Shown here piece after piece: positions 36,261 through 45,067 of a DNA stretch of 64,000 nucleotides. Each line of letters begins with the position of its first letter. Positions within the stretch are counted from its first letter, which is position 1. Source of the stretch: Cyanobacteriota bacterium (lineage in GTDB: Bacteria > Cyanobacteriota > Vampirovibrionia > Vampirovibrionales > Vampirovibrionaceae); the NCBI GenBank assembly GCA_019751815.1, contig JAIEMW010000004.1, forward strand, positions 105,933 through 169,932, read 5' to 3'. The notes beneath the pieces are model-generated. The model saw only the letters and a list, made by a program, of their open reading frames with translations. It searched no databases and was not told the origin of the DNA. The translations under genes and the position numbers were made by a program.

Positions 36261-37340
36261 CTAAGGACTCGATACCAGAGTTTGTTGTGCGTTTTGAGAT
36301 GACTTCAGTCTTTGATCCACACAGGTCCAGCGAAGGATGGTACTACCCCAGGCAGCCCCAGCACCAAAACCGCACAGCAAAATCACCTGACCTGGTTGAA
36401 TACGACCGTCTAACACGGCCTCATTTAATGCCAGAGGGATTGATGCCGCTGATGTATTCCCGTATTTATCAAGATTGGCAATCAATTTTTCTTTCGGTAT
36501 ACCCAATTTTTCTGTCATAGCTTGCATAATTCGGATATTGGCTTGATGAAGCACCAGGTAATCAATATCCTCGATTCGGAGTCCAGCCTGCTCTAAGGAT
36601 TCGCGGATGGAACTGGGAACAATGCCGACCGCAAATTTGAACATTTCCTTACCATTCATATACAGGTAGGGGTTCACTTCTGGCTTTTCTTCCACCAAGG
36701 GACAATTTTTGAGTGTTTGGTAAAGTGTGAGCTCAGGCCCCTTGGATCCATCTAAATGCAGGTTAGCCGACAAGAATTGATCAGGCTCACCCGGATGAGC
36801 ACTCAATATGGCTGCCCCAGCCCCGTCTCCAAAAAGGATACACGTATTACGGTCACTCCAATCAACCACCCGGGTATGGACATCGGCACCAATCACCAAT
36901 GCATTCTTATACATTCCCGTCTTGAGAAATTGACTGGCAATCACTACACTGTAAACAAACCCACTACAGGCAAGAGCCATATCAAACCCTGCCGCTTTTT
37001 TGGCACCTATGGCAAGCTGAACTTGACACGAAACCGCTGGATAAACCGTCTCTGAAGTCGAAGAAGCGACGATAATCAAATCAATTTCTTCACCACTCAT
37101 ACCCGCACTGGCCAACGCCTCTTTGGCAGCACCAATAGCCAAACTTGCAACTGTTTCATCCCCAGAAACCATATGACGTGTTTTAATCCCGGTTCGAGAC
37201 ACAATCCATTCATCAGACGTCTCAACCAGCGTTGAAATCTCCTCGTTGGTTACAACCCGCTTTGGAGCAAAAGCGCCCACACCGGCCATACTAACGCCAA
37301 TGGTGGAAGACTGCGACTGTGTTTGAGACATTGAATCCAT
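36261..37340 (-). CDS. fabH: 3-oxoacyl-ACP synthase III
   Basis: Starts fatty-acid synthesis from acetyl-CoA and malonyl-ACP. The active residues are Cys in ALACSGF, His in VLHQANIRIM and Asn in YGNTSAASI. The N terminus has a short polar extension, and the C-terminal tail after RWT is extended by about 20 residues. Confidence 0.96.
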   Translation of the reverse strand: MDSMSQTQSQSSTIGVSMAGVGAFAPKRVVTNEEISTLVETSDEWIVSRTGIKTRHMVSGDETVASLAIGAAKEALASAGMSGEEIDLIIVASSTSETVYPAVSCQVQLAIGAKKAAGFDMALACSGFVYSVVIASQFLKTGMYKNALVIGADVHTRVVDWSDRNTCILFGDGAGAAILSAHPGEPDQFLSANLHLDGSKGPELTLYQTLKNCPLVEEKPEVNPYLYMNGKEMFKFAVGIVPSSIRESLEQAGLRIEDIDYLVLHQANIRIMQAMTEKLGIPKEKLIANLDKYGNTSAASIPLALNEAVLDGRIQPGQVILLCGFGAGAAWGSTILRWTCVDQRLKSSQNAQQTLVSSP

Positions 37341-37379
37341 TGCTCCTATAAACTCTTTTTTGGCTGGATATAAATTGGA

Positions 37380-38537
37380 TTATGTTTGATATTGCGGATG
37401 TGTGGGAGGACTAGTTGAAGTGTCTGTTGGAGAAGTGCCTGTTGAAGAAGAGCCTGAATGATGGCTGACCGAATCTGCCATTTGCCCGCTAATTTTCGAT
37501 AAAACCTCAGTATCAATGGCATTTTTTGCCACCCGTATGGCATTCTCGATAGCAACAGCAGAACTACCCCCGTGGGCAATCACACAGATTCCTTTAACAC
37601 CCAGGAGCAAGGCCCCACCAAAAATCTCGTGATCGACATGTTGCTTCGCCCGGTCAAAGGCACCCTTAGCCAGTAATGCACCAGCCTGTGTGGTGATATT
37701 TCTTTTTAGCTCTTGTTTCAGGAAAGAACCAAACATCTTCACCACGCCTTCGGCGGACTTAATCGCTATATTCCCGGTAAATCCATCGCAAACAGCCACA
37801 TCCACGGTACCTGCAAAGAGATCTCGGCCTTCAATGTTGCCAATAAAATGAATACTATGGTCGTTTTCCAGGAGCTTAAAGGCTGAATTGACAAAGGCAT
37901 TACCCTTACCGGCTTCTTCCCCAATATTGAGCAGACCCACACGTGGTTTTTCTTGCTGATACACGTTGTGCATAAAGACAGAGCCCATTCGAGCAAACTG
38001 CAGAAGCATTTCAGGAATACAATCTGCATTAGCCCCACCGTCAATCAACAAACAAGGGGTATTCAGCGTAGGCAGTGTCACCCCAATCGCGGGTCGGTCA
38101 ACCCCGTGAATACGGCCAATATAGAGCAAGGCCGCACCCATGGCAGCACCGGTACTACCTGCCGCCACCATGCCTTGGGCTTTTCCAGAAGACACCTGCT
38201 TGGCAGTCACAACAATAGATGCATCTTTTTTCTTCCGCAGCGCTGTTGCGGGGGATTCATCCATCTGAATCACGTCTTTTGCCTCTACCACATCAATGTA
38301 GAGTCCTTGCGTATCTAAATCACGCAATATGGGGTTAATCTGAGCTGGGTCCCCCACCAAACGAATGCCGACTTTGTATAAACGAGCACCGAGAACCGCG
38401 CCTTTGACAATGGCCTCTGGGGCGTGATCCCCCCCCATTGCATCAATGGCAATCCAAACCATAGAAGGATCCCCTGAGACGTCCTGAGGGGCGTCTGGTG
38501 TGGTTTGGGGAGTATGTGGAGCAGCTTCAAGACTCAC
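37380..38537 (-). CDS. plsX: Phosphate acyltransferase PlsX
   Basis: Makes acyl phosphate from acyl-ACP for phospholipid synthesis. The motif IAIDAMGGDHAPEAIVKG, GATGAAMGAALLYIG-like segments and ALLLGVKGICVIAHGGSS are seen. Short Ser/Thr/Pro-rich extensions flank the core at both ends. It follows rpmF, the conserved arrangement. Confidence 0.95.
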   Translation of the reverse strand: MSLEAAPHTPQTTPDAPQDVSGDPSMVWIAIDAMGGDHAPEAIVKGAVLGARLYKVGIRLVGDPAQINPILRDLDTQGLYIDVVEAKDVIQMDESPATALRKKKDASIVVTAKQVSSGKAQGMVAAGSTGAAMGAALLYIGRIHGVDRPAIGVTLPTLNTPCLLIDGGANADCIPEMLLQFARMGSVFMHNVYQQEKPRVGLLNIGEEAGKGNAFVNSAFKLLENDHSIHFIGNIEGRDLFAGTVDVAVCDGFTGNIAIKSAEGVVKMFGSFLKQELKRNITTQAGALLAKGAFDRAKQHVDHEIFGGALLLGVKGICVIAHGGSSAVAIENAIRVAKNAIDTEVLSKISGQMADSVSHHSGSSSTGTSPTDTSTSPPTHPQYQT

Positions 38538-38558
38538 GGGGCAAAATAACCTTGTTGC

Positions 38559-38798
38559 CTAGTCGTGATCGTGACCCTCGTGGTCGTGGTCATGATCGTG
38601 GTGGTCGTGTCCGGCAGTGGCAAGCGCGCGTTCTTTGACAACGCGGTCTTTATAGAAACCACAAACCCCACACATGGTGTGTGCTAATGTGGCGGCACCA
38701 CAGTTGGGACAAACAGACATGGTCGGAACCGTTGCTTTCCAATTGGCTCTTCTATGGGCTTGCTCGGAATGGCCGACGCGCTTCTTAGGAACTGGCAT
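38559..38798 (-). CDS. rpmF: Ribosomal protein bL32 with His/Asp tail
   Basis: A 50S subunit protein. The N terminus VPKKRVGHSEQAHRRANWK is typical, and a four-Cys zinc ribbon follows (CPNCG...CGVCG), the zinc-binding form. The last 16 residues alternate His and Asp, an unusual tail likely to bind metal. It heads the fatty-acid operon. AAGGAAG precedes the ATG. Confidence 0.96.
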   Translation of the reverse strand: MPVPKKRVGHSEQAHRRANWKATVPTMSVCPNCGAATLAHTMCGVCGFYKDRVVKERALATAGHDHHDHDHDHEGHDHD

Positions 38799-38867
38799 AA
38801 CTTCTGGACTTCCTTAATTGCAATAGGGGAAAACAGGTTGCAAGAGTTCAATTCATTTAAGAGGCTG

Positions 38868-38896
38868 ATTATTTCAAAAAAATATCCACGCATCAA
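38868..38896 (-). promoter_or_regulatory. Candidate promoter of the rpmF-plsX-fab operon
   Basis: On the minus strand, TTGATG (38896-38891) and AATAAT (38873-38868) are 17 bp apart, about 70 bp before the rpmF start. No second box is clearly better. Confidence 0.4.
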
Positions 38897-38932
38897 GTTG
38901 TCACCGTAATCGTAATAATCAACCCAGAAAGA

Positions 38933-38953
38933 TACCACGCCACTATCGTGGTA
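38933..38953. promoter_or_regulatory. Inverted repeat between rpmF and the dehydrogenase genes
   Basis: TACCACG and CGTGGTA form perfect 7-bp arms around 7 nt. It sits upstream of both divergent operons and could be an operator. A second hairpin, GCCCT-AGCC-AGGGC, follows near 38968. Confidence 0.4.
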
Positions 38954-39039
38954 AACTGTGTCCAGATAGCCCTAGCCAGGGCAATTTAACAGCCTCTTTG
39001 GCCTTATTTTTGGTGTGTCCCCCAATAATGTGAATCCCA

Positions 39040-40227
39040 ATGAGACGGATGACTCTCATGAACACAACACTCGCCCAAACCTTGAATGACATCACAAACA
39101 GCACCAAAACCATGGCAGCCGCTGCAGTCACTGCAGATGGCATTTTGGCACCATGTGAGATAGCAATACCAAAGACGCCTGAAAACGGGGCCTTGCTTGA
39201 GGTTCTGGCCAGTGGTTTGTGTGGATCTGATATAGATAAATTACAGCCCAGCAAAAGAAAGCCCGGGCAAATTCTGGGCCACGAGTTTGTGGGCCGTATC
39301 GTCGAACTGAACTCACTGCCAGGTAAAGTCTGGCAAAACCGAAACTGGCAGATTGGTGACCGTCTGGTCAGCTCTCACCACGTACCATGCCTGACATGTG
39401 AATTGTGTCTGCAAGGCAAAGAGCCGATGTGCCCCTCCTTTAAGCAAAGCAATATCTCCCCGGGTGCTTTTTGTGAGTGGACAGCGATTACAGAAGCCCA
39501 CTTAAACCACACTGCCTTTAAAATCCCGGATGACATTACAGATATTGAGGCCACCTGTGTAGAACCACTGGCCTGTGTGCTAAGAGCACTCAGAAGACTT
39601 GAGGGTTTTTTGATAGGTATGCGTGCTGGGCATTCAACAGACCCTAACCCAGCAGCACCCCACGTGGGCGTTATAGGGCTTGGCTTTATTGGCTGCCTGT
39701 TTGCCATGGCACTGCATACCCATATTGCCGGGAAAGCGCCGCTCACCACTCACCCAGTCGTCGGTTTTGAAAAAAATCCAGAGCGCTTTAACCTGGCCAA
39801 AAAACACCTTCAAGTGGATCCACCCAGTCTTGAAGATCCCTCATTAGACGTGATCATTCTCACCGTCGTCACCCCCAGCACTTTGCAATTAGCGCTGTCT
39901 CAACTACGAGACGGGGGAACGCTACTACTTTTTGCCTCACGCGGTGACTCTAATGTCCCAGAAAGCAAAGATTGCCTTGATCCCAAAACGCTTTATTTCC
40001 GGGAAATATCTGTAATTACAAGTTATTCACCGTGTCTTATCGATTTGAAAACCAGTGCGGATTTGATTTTTAACCGACGTATTCCCCTCCAAAATTTACT
40101 CTCTGACAGTCCAGTACTCACCGTTTCGCTGCAGAACCTCCAGTCTGCCGTCGAAGACTATCAAACAGGCAAGCTGTTCAAGGTGATTGTTGACCCCATG
40201 TTATCCAGAACCAATGACAGGAATTGA
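39040..40227 (+). CDS. Zinc-dependent MDR dehydrogenase (first of pair)
   Basis: A medium-chain dehydrogenase. Catalytic zinc ligands are Cys in GLCGSDID, the His/Glu of GHEF and Glu in CVEPLAC; structural zinc is bound by CLTCELCLQGKEPMC. The cofactor loop is GVIGLGFIGC. The substrate is not predictable. The frame has several in-frame ATGs (39040, 39049, 39058); the second resembles the start of its partner (MTL). The stop codon touches the next start (TGAATG), so the two are probably translated together. Confidence 0.85.
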   Translation: MRRMTLMNTTLAQTLNDITNSTKTMAAAAVTADGILAPCEIAIPKTPENGALLEVLASGLCGSDIDKLQPSKRKPGQILGHEFVGRIVELNSLPGKVWQNRNWQIGDRLVSSHHVPCLTCELCLQGKEPMCPSFKQSNISPGAFCEWTAITEAHLNHTAFKIPDDITDIEATCVEPLACVLRALRRLEGFLIGMRAGHSTDPNPAAPHVGVIGLGFIGCLFAMALHTHIAGKAPLTTHPVVGFEKNPERFNLAKKHLQVDPPSLEDPSLDVIILTVVTPSTLQLALSQLRDGGTLLLFASRGDSNVPESKDCLDPKTLYFREISVITSYSPCLIDLKTSADLIFNRRIPLQNLLSDSPVLTVSLQNLQSAVEDYQTGKLFKVIVDPMLSRTNDRN

Positions 40228-41310
40228 ATGACTCTGACTTTAAATACTGACCAGATGAAGGCCCAGATGAAGGCTATGATGTTTCATCAGCCTGGTGTGG
40301 TTCACTATGAGTCTGTGCCCAAACCCACCCCTGGTCCTGGCGAAATCATCGTAAAAATTGGGACTGCTCTTACCTGCGGGACCGATCTGAAGTGCTTTAA
40401 ACGCGGCCATCCCGTTCTGCTGAAAAATTTTCCGTCCCCCTTTGGTCATGAATTTTCTGGGACCGTAGATGCAACTGGCGAAGGGGTCACGCAATTTCAG
40501 CCAGGAGACCGGGTTGTGGCCGCAAACTCAGCGCCTTGCTTTGATTGTTTCTACTGTCAGAAAGCGCAATTCAATCTGTGCGAACAGCTGGATTTACTCA
40601 ACGGAGCCTACGCTGATTTTATGAAGGTCCCGGCTCAAATTGTGGCGGTGAACACCCACAAAATCCCCGAAAGCCTTCCCTTTGAACTTGCCGCCTTTAC
40701 AGAGCCTCTGGCAGTTTCATTGCGCGGAATCGAACATTGCAAGATCAAGCCAGGAGATCAGGTGGCTGTGATGGGGCTAGGACCCATAGGGCTGCTGATG
40801 GTTCGTCTGGCCGTGATGCAAGGCGCTATCGTGACTGCCTATGCCCGGAATCCCTTGAAACGTTCTTTAGCAGAAACCTTTGGCGGGGCCAATACGGTGA
40901 TCGATCTCAGTCAGTATCCCAATTTTTTTGAAGATCCCACAGCTTGCCTCCCTAAAACACTAGAAAACAGAGGCTTTGATGTGGTAATTGAAGCCATTGG
41001 CTTACCAGAAAGTTGGCAGGCCGCAGTTCAACTCGTTCGCAAGGGGGGACTGGTCAACTGGTTTGGTGGGTGCCCCAGCGGGTCGCAAGTTCAGCTAGAC
41101 ACACGACGCATTCACTATGATGAGATCACACTGATTAGCCTGTTTCATCACACACCTGCCCACGTAAAACATGCGGTTGACTTACTGAGTAGCGGGGAAT
41201 TAAACCCCAGCCCTCTGATCTCGGAGCGCTTTGCAATGCCTCAGCTGCTGGAGGCCTTTCAGCTGCTGGAAGCCGGAAAAGCCATTAAAGTGGCACTCAC
41301 CCCTCCGTAA
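40228..41310 (+). CDS. Zinc-dependent MDR dehydrogenase (second of pair)
   Basis: A paralogue of the upstream enzyme. Zinc motifs are LTCGTDLK, GHEF, FTEPLA and CFDCFYCQKAQFNLC, and the cofactor loop is VMGLGPIGLL. The length of 360 residues is standard. The pair may form a heteromer or act in sequence on one substrate, a sugar alcohol for example, but neither is shown by the sequence. Confidence 0.87.
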   Translation: MTLTLNTDQMKAQMKAMMFHQPGVVHYESVPKPTPGPGEIIVKIGTALTCGTDLKCFKRGHPVLLKNFPSPFGHEFSGTVDATGEGVTQFQPGDRVVAANSAPCFDCFYCQKAQFNLCEQLDLLNGAYADFMKVPAQIVAVNTHKIPESLPFELAAFTEPLAVSLRGIEHCKIKPGDQVAVMGLGPIGLLMVRLAVMQGAIVTAYARNPLKRSLAETFGGANTVIDLSQYPNFFEDPTACLPKTLENRGFDVVIEAIGLPESWQAAVQLVRKGGLVNWFGGCPSGSQVQLDTRRIHYDEITLISLFHHTPAHVKHAVDLLSSGELNPSPLISERFAMPQLLEAFQLLEAGKAIKVALTPP

Positions 41311-41441
41311 CCCTGATGTAACAATTGCAACAACAAGCCGCAATTATACCCATCCAGCGTTTTTAATTTATATATAATATGAATATAAATATCAACACAA
41401 AAATCCATTTTTAGGTTTCAGGACAGAGAGAGCAACCATCG

Positions 41442-41639
41442 ATGAAAAAACAGGCCATGAAAAAGCACGCCGCTGAAAAACACAGCGAAACGCACCATCA
41501 TGAGTTGGCCGCTGCTGAGCAGGCCGTTGAGACGCTGACCGCCTTTGGAAAAATTCAACAGTTTCAAGCCGATTTTTTGGCCTGGCTGGATGACAGCCCC
41601 ATTGAAAGCGAACAGCATAAATTAAGACTGATTCGCTAA
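41442..41639 (+). CDS. Small charged protein (65 aa)
   Basis: An unrecognised protein with a basic, His-rich N-terminal third (KKHAAEKHSETHHHE) and a helical rest ending LRLIR. A purine-rich GGACAGAGAGAG lies upstream of the ATG, and a strong terminator follows 30 bp after the stop, which supports a real single gene. Confidence 0.6.
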   Translation: MKKQAMKKHAAEKHSETHHHELAAAEQAVETLTAFGKIQQFQADFLAWLDDSPIESEQHKLRLIR

Positions 41640-41668
41640 GGCTTTCGCTATTTATCGAAAATTTTAAA

Positions 41669-41701
41669 AACCCGTTATCTCAAATGAGAGACGGGTTTTT
41701 G
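41669..41701 (+). terminator. Terminator of the small charged protein gene
   Basis: AACCCGT-TCTC-type stem: AACCCGTTATCTC pairs with GAGAGACGGGTT around a 4-nt loop with one bulge, followed by T5-G. It lies 29 bp after the stop codon. Confidence 0.85.
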
Positions 41702-42102
41702 TGTTGCCACATCATAGAAAGAAAGGCAAAAAAAAAGTAGAGCGGGGGCTCTACTATTTAAAAAGTCACTTAGGGGTGGGAGGTTTGGGTTGGAAATCTA
41801 TCAAAGCAATCATTAGGACTTTTAAGCAGACACTGCTGGAAGCCGAATGATTTAAGGGTTAAAAGCGAAAATGCTTTATTCTCTCTCTTGTCTTAATAAA
41901 AACATTGGAATGATTAAAATTGCCTAAAGATATAAAAATAATCTTTAAGGGGTGAAAATACCCCCATGTTGAAAGAATTCAAACAGTTGTATCCCAGTGC
42001 TCTACAAGGCTTAGACGCCATTACAAAAAATTGTAACAAGACTGACACTCCCAAAGCCGTAGCGCTTTCGGTGAAGTCTATTTTTGGTTTTTAAAAAGCT
42101 TC
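41702..42102. other. Intergenic region before tRNA-Ser
   Basis: About 400 bases without a clear gene apart from the short frame at 41966. An AT-rich stretch is followed by GGGGTGAAAATACCCC, a hairpin (41948-41965) lying immediately before that ATG. Confidence 0.5.
41966..42094 (+). CDS. Possible 42-residue protein
   Basis: The frame reads MLKEFKQLYPSALQG and so on, ending SIFGF. AAGGGG lies about 14 nt upstream but is inside a hairpin GGGG-TGAAAATA-CCCC that could mask it. Composition is protein-like, but there is no homology support and the frame is short. Confidence 0.3.
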   Translation: MLKEFKQLYPSALQGLDAITKNCNKTDTPKAVALSVKSIFGF

Positions 42103-42191
42103 GGAGAGGGTGGGATTCGAACCCACGGTAGAGCTTTGGACCCTACAACTTCTTAGCAGGAAGCCGCTTTCGACCACTCAGCCACCTCTCC
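42103..42191 (-). tRNA. tRNA-Ser(GCT)
   Basis: An 89-nt class II tRNA on the minus strand. The acceptor arms GGAGAGG and CCTCTCC pair, the anticodon loop reads CTGCTAA (anticodon GCT), a long variable arm follows, and the T loop is GTTCGAATC. CCA is not encoded. Confidence 0.95.
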
Positions 42192-42228
42192 AATGAGCGT
42201 GTAAAGCTTTAAGACCGGTTTATTGGAC

Positions 42229-42249
42229 CCAACGTTGGTCTGACGTCAG
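42229..42249. promoter_or_regulatory. Two adjacent perfect palindromes
   Basis: CCAACGTTGG (42229-42238) and CTGACGTCAG (42240-42249) are both perfect 10-bp palindromes separated by one T. They lie between the tRNA-Ser gene and purA, upstream of the purA promoter. A paired operator is possible; the first has the central AACGTT of PurR-type sites. Confidence 0.5.
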
Positions 42250-42369
42250 CCGCAGTTTTAAAGCCTGAACTTGAACACTGTACCGCCATGATCCGGTTTT
42301 CGTCAATCGTACGGCTGAATCAACCGGTACGTGTCTCTTTACAAAAGATGCGTTGTGAGCCGCCGTTAT

Positions 42370-42399
42370 TTGCAGCATGGGCCGAACTTGCCCTATACT
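42370..42399 (+). promoter_or_regulatory. Promoter of purA
   Basis: TTGCAG (42370-42375) and TATACT (42394-42399) are 18 bp apart. The -10 lies 45 bp before the GTG start, which supports the chosen start rather than the longer frame. Confidence 0.55.
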
Positions 42400-42443
42400 C
42401 CTATACGTTTGGCCTACGCGTTTGGTATGAAGGAAACTCGCTC

Positions 42444-43799
42444 GTGACACATGTGGTAATTGTTGGCGCCCAATGGGGCGATGAAGGCAAGGCAAAAATT
42501 ACAGACATGTTGGCCGAGTCCGCCGATGTCGTCATTCGCTGCCAAGGCGGGTGCAACGCAGGCCACACTGTTTCCCATCAAGGCAATGTGTTTAAGTTTC
42601 ATCTCATTCCCTCTGGCATGCTTTACCCCAATAAACTCTGCATTATCGGTCCTGGGACTGTCATTAACCCCCACGTGTTGTTACAAGAAATCGACACCAT
42701 GCAGGCCCGAGGGTACTCAACTGCAAACCTTCGCCTCAGTGATCGGGCCCATTTGACCCTCCCCTTCCATGCACTGCTGGATAAAGCCCGAGAAAATGCC
42801 TTGGCAGGCAAAAAAATTGGAACCACTGGCCGTGGGATAGCCCCAACGTATATGGATAAAGTGGGTCGTAACGGGATTCGTATCGGCGATCTCTACGCAC
42901 CACAGAGCTTTTTAACCGAGCGTTTAACCCATACCCTGGAGCAAAACAAAGCTCAACTCAGTGCTTTAGCTGTAGATATTCCCACACTTTCCGATCTACA
43001 AGCCTTTTGCAAGGAGATTGCCGAACAACTCAAGCCCTATGTGTGCGACACTGTCGCACTGGTTCATCAAGCCATTAAACGCGATGAGAGCCTCCTCTTT
43101 GAAGGTGCTCAAGGCACACTGCTGGATGTGGACTACGGCACCTATCCCTTTGTGACCAGTTCTAATGCGACTGCGGGTGGCGCCTGCACGGGTAGTGGAG
43201 TTGGCCCTTCTCAGATTGATCAGGTGATTGGGGTGATGAAAGCCTACACCACCCGTGTAGGGGAAGGTCCATTCCCCACCGAACTTCACGATCACATTGG
43301 CAAACATCTCTTAGAAGTGGGTCAAGAGTTTGGAACCACCACAGGCCGCCCCCGTCGGTGTGGTTGGTTTGATAGCGTACTGGCACGGTATAGCACTCAG
43401 GTAAACGGATTGACCGGGCTTGCCATCACCAAAATAGACGTGATGGACGATCTTGATGAGATCAAGCTTTGCGTTGCTTATGAACACAGAGAAACCAAGG
43501 AACGTTTTCATCAATTCCCCAGCCATATCACTACTTTGGCTGAACTAGACCCTGTTTACGAAACCTTCCCAGGCTGGAAACAGCCTCTGCAAAACATTCG
43601 TCGCTATGAGGATTTACCGACAGAAACCCGACAATACCTGAAGAGATTGTCTGAACTCTCTGAGGCGCCGGTTCAAATCCTGAGTGTTGGACCAGAACGG
43701 GATCAGACCATTATTCTGGAAGAACCCTTTCAAAAGACTGCTTCGCTGAAAAAAAAAGAGCATAGCCACGGGGCCCAAGAGCCCAGCTTGATCTCCTAA
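42444..43799 (+). CDS. purA: Adenylosuccinate synthetase
   Basis: Converts IMP, GTP and aspartate to adenylosuccinate in AMP synthesis. The start is GTG 42444, with AAGGA 9 nt upstream and a promoter just before. GAQWGDEGKAKITD is the P-loop; the usual Gly after GDEGK is Ala here. NAGHT, TTGRGIAPTY and TTTGRPRRCGWFD follow. A polar tail of about 25 residues extends the C terminus. Confidence 0.97.
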   Translation: MTHVVIVGAQWGDEGKAKITDMLAESADVVIRCQGGCNAGHTVSHQGNVFKFHLIPSGMLYPNKLCIIGPGTVINPHVLLQEIDTMQARGYSTANLRLSDRAHLTLPFHALLDKARENALAGKKIGTTGRGIAPTYMDKVGRNGIRIGDLYAPQSFLTERLTHTLEQNKAQLSALAVDIPTLSDLQAFCKEIAEQLKPYVCDTVALVHQAIKRDESLLFEGAQGTLLDVDYGTYPFVTSSNATAGGACTGSGVGPSQIDQVIGVMKAYTTRVGEGPFPTELHDHIGKHLLEVGQEFGTTTGRPRRCGWFDSVLARYSTQVNGLTGLAITKIDVMDDLDEIKLCVAYEHRETKERFHQFPSHITTLAELDPVYETFPGWKQPLQNIRRYEDLPTETRQYLKRLSELSEAPVQILSVGPERDQTIILEEPFQKTASLKKKEHSHGAQEPSLIS

Positions 43800-43842
43800 A
43801 TGCAGATTGTGACTGAACTCAAGAAGAGAGTCGTTTCTGCGC

Positions 43843-43871
43843 TTGACTCGAAGGCTCAGATGCGGTTAGAT
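43843..43871 (+). promoter_or_regulatory. Promoter of tRNA-Lys
   Basis: TTGACT (43843-43848) and TTAGAT (43866-43871) are 17 bp apart, about 40 bp before the tRNA 5' end. Confidence 0.5.
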
Positions 43872-43910
43872 TTTGCTCTGCATCGTTTCGAATTTTTACT
43901 GTTCGGATTC

Positions 43911-43982
43911 GCGTGTTTAGCTCAGCGGTAGAGCACTCCCCTTTTAAGGGATAGGCCCTGGGTTCAAATCCCAGAACACGCA
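43911..43982 (+). tRNA. tRNA-Lys(TTT)
   Basis: A 72-nt tRNA. Acceptor GCGTGTT pairs with AACACGC plus discriminator A; the anticodon loop is CTTTTAA (anticodon TTT), and the T loop is GTTCAAATC. One C-U mismatch tops the anticodon stem. CCA is not encoded. Confidence 0.93.
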
Positions 43983-44001
43983 ATCCAAAACCCCACTCAA
44001 A

Positions 44002-44036
44002 AACGACCCGACAAGTAAGACGCTGGGTCGTTTTTT
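44002..44036 (+). terminator. Terminator of tRNA-Lys
   Basis: AACGACCC (44002-44009) and GGGTCGTT (44025-44032) form a perfect 8-bp stem, followed by a run of T. Confidence 0.9.
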
Positions 44037-44285
44037 GTTGGGTTCACCCTGGGGCCCATTTATTAAAAAAGTATTAATTCGCTCCCAGAGCATCAATTCA
44101 GCTTTTTCCTTTGTTTTTATTAAATTAAGAGAAACTACAGCATCGATTGTGAGTGAGTGTGAGCGTTTAAATTCGTTTTTAGATGCGCGTATTTTTACGC
44201 ATCTATTTTTACAAATTACAGTGTTTACCAGCAATTGAGATGTCAGGTATTCAAACAAAACACGCGAGGAGAGGGAAAGAGACAC
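44037..44285. other. Leader region of the tandem low-complexity protein genes
   Basis: No gene is seen. An open frame from 44235 runs into the next gene but lacks a start signal. A strong hairpin lies at 44181-44204. Confidence 0.5.
44181..44210 (+). terminator. Hairpin with T run in a leader
   Basis: AGATGCG (44181-44187) and CGCATCT (44198-44204) form a perfect stem followed by ATTTTT. It stands about 80 bp before the next gene, so it may act as an attenuator. Confidence 0.5.
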
Positions 44286-45044
44286 ATGATGAATCCTTAT
44301 AATATGAACTACCCGGTCCAGTATGGCTACCAGAACAGCTTCCAAAACAGCTTTCAGCCCGGCTTTCAAACTAATTTTCAATCCAGCTACAGCAATTATT
44401 CCTCTGGATATGGCGGTAGTTATAACGGGTTAATTCAAGCCTTGACTAGTTTATACAGTTATTTGTCGCAACAACAAGGCGGACAGCAAGGCAATTTTGC
44501 ACCCCGCTTTATGGACACACCCAACCCTTATAACACCAGAGGCCATCATCATTACCACCGTCATGACGACGACATTGACGTTCGGCCTGTTGCAACAGCA
44601 CCTGCACCAGCAGCCCCAGTGGTGAACACAACACCGCCTGTAGCAGCGACTACGCCAGTTACCCAGCCTGGGCCAGCGACCGTTGTGGTCCAACCTGAGC
44701 CGGCCCCCTTTACCCGAAGCAATTTAACCGCGCTCAACAATGCCAATAGCTGGATCGCGACCTGGGGAAAAGAGCAACCCGGGCAGGTTACCCGGCAAGA
44801 ATTTGCATCAGCGATGGGAAATTACTTTAGAACATCCATCCCCACCGCGGGTGTGGCCTTTGATAACCTCAATCAGGACAATAAGCCGCTGATGGGACTG
44901 CGGGAAATGGCCACATGGTACTTGGCGCTTCAACATTCAGGTCAGGATATGAACTCCTTCCAGCGCAATCTTGAAGCGTCCGATCCCAACACGATGACCC
45001 TTGTGCGTAACGACTTTGATAGTTTTGAAGGAAACTACCAATAA
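44286..45044 (+). CDS. Tyr/Asn/Gln-rich protein with degenerate EF-hand region
   Basis: The start is ATG 44286, with GAGGAGAGGG upstream. About 80 N-terminal residues are Tyr, Asn, Gln, Ser and Phe-rich, like a prion-type low-complexity segment. A His/Asp cluster (near HHHYHRHDDD) and a Pro/Ala/Thr linker follow, then a helical C-terminal domain with FDNLNQDNKPLMGLREM. The downstream paralogue has a canonical EF-hand where this one is degraded. There is no signal peptide. Confidence 0.65.
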   Translation: MMNPYNMNYPVQYGYQNSFQNSFQPGFQTNFQSSYSNYSSGYGGSYNGLIQALTSLYSYLSQQQGGQQGNFAPRFMDTPNPYNTRGHHHYHRHDDDIDVRPVATAPAPAAPVVNTTPPVAATTPVTQPGPATVVVQPEPAPFTRSNLTALNNANSWIATWGKEQPGQVTRQEFASAMGNYFRTSIPTAGVAFDNLNQDNKPLMGLREMATWYLALQHSGQDMNSFQRNLEASDPNTMTLVRNDFDSFEGNYQ

Positions 45045-45067
45045 CAGAGTGAGAGAGGAAATTTGAA

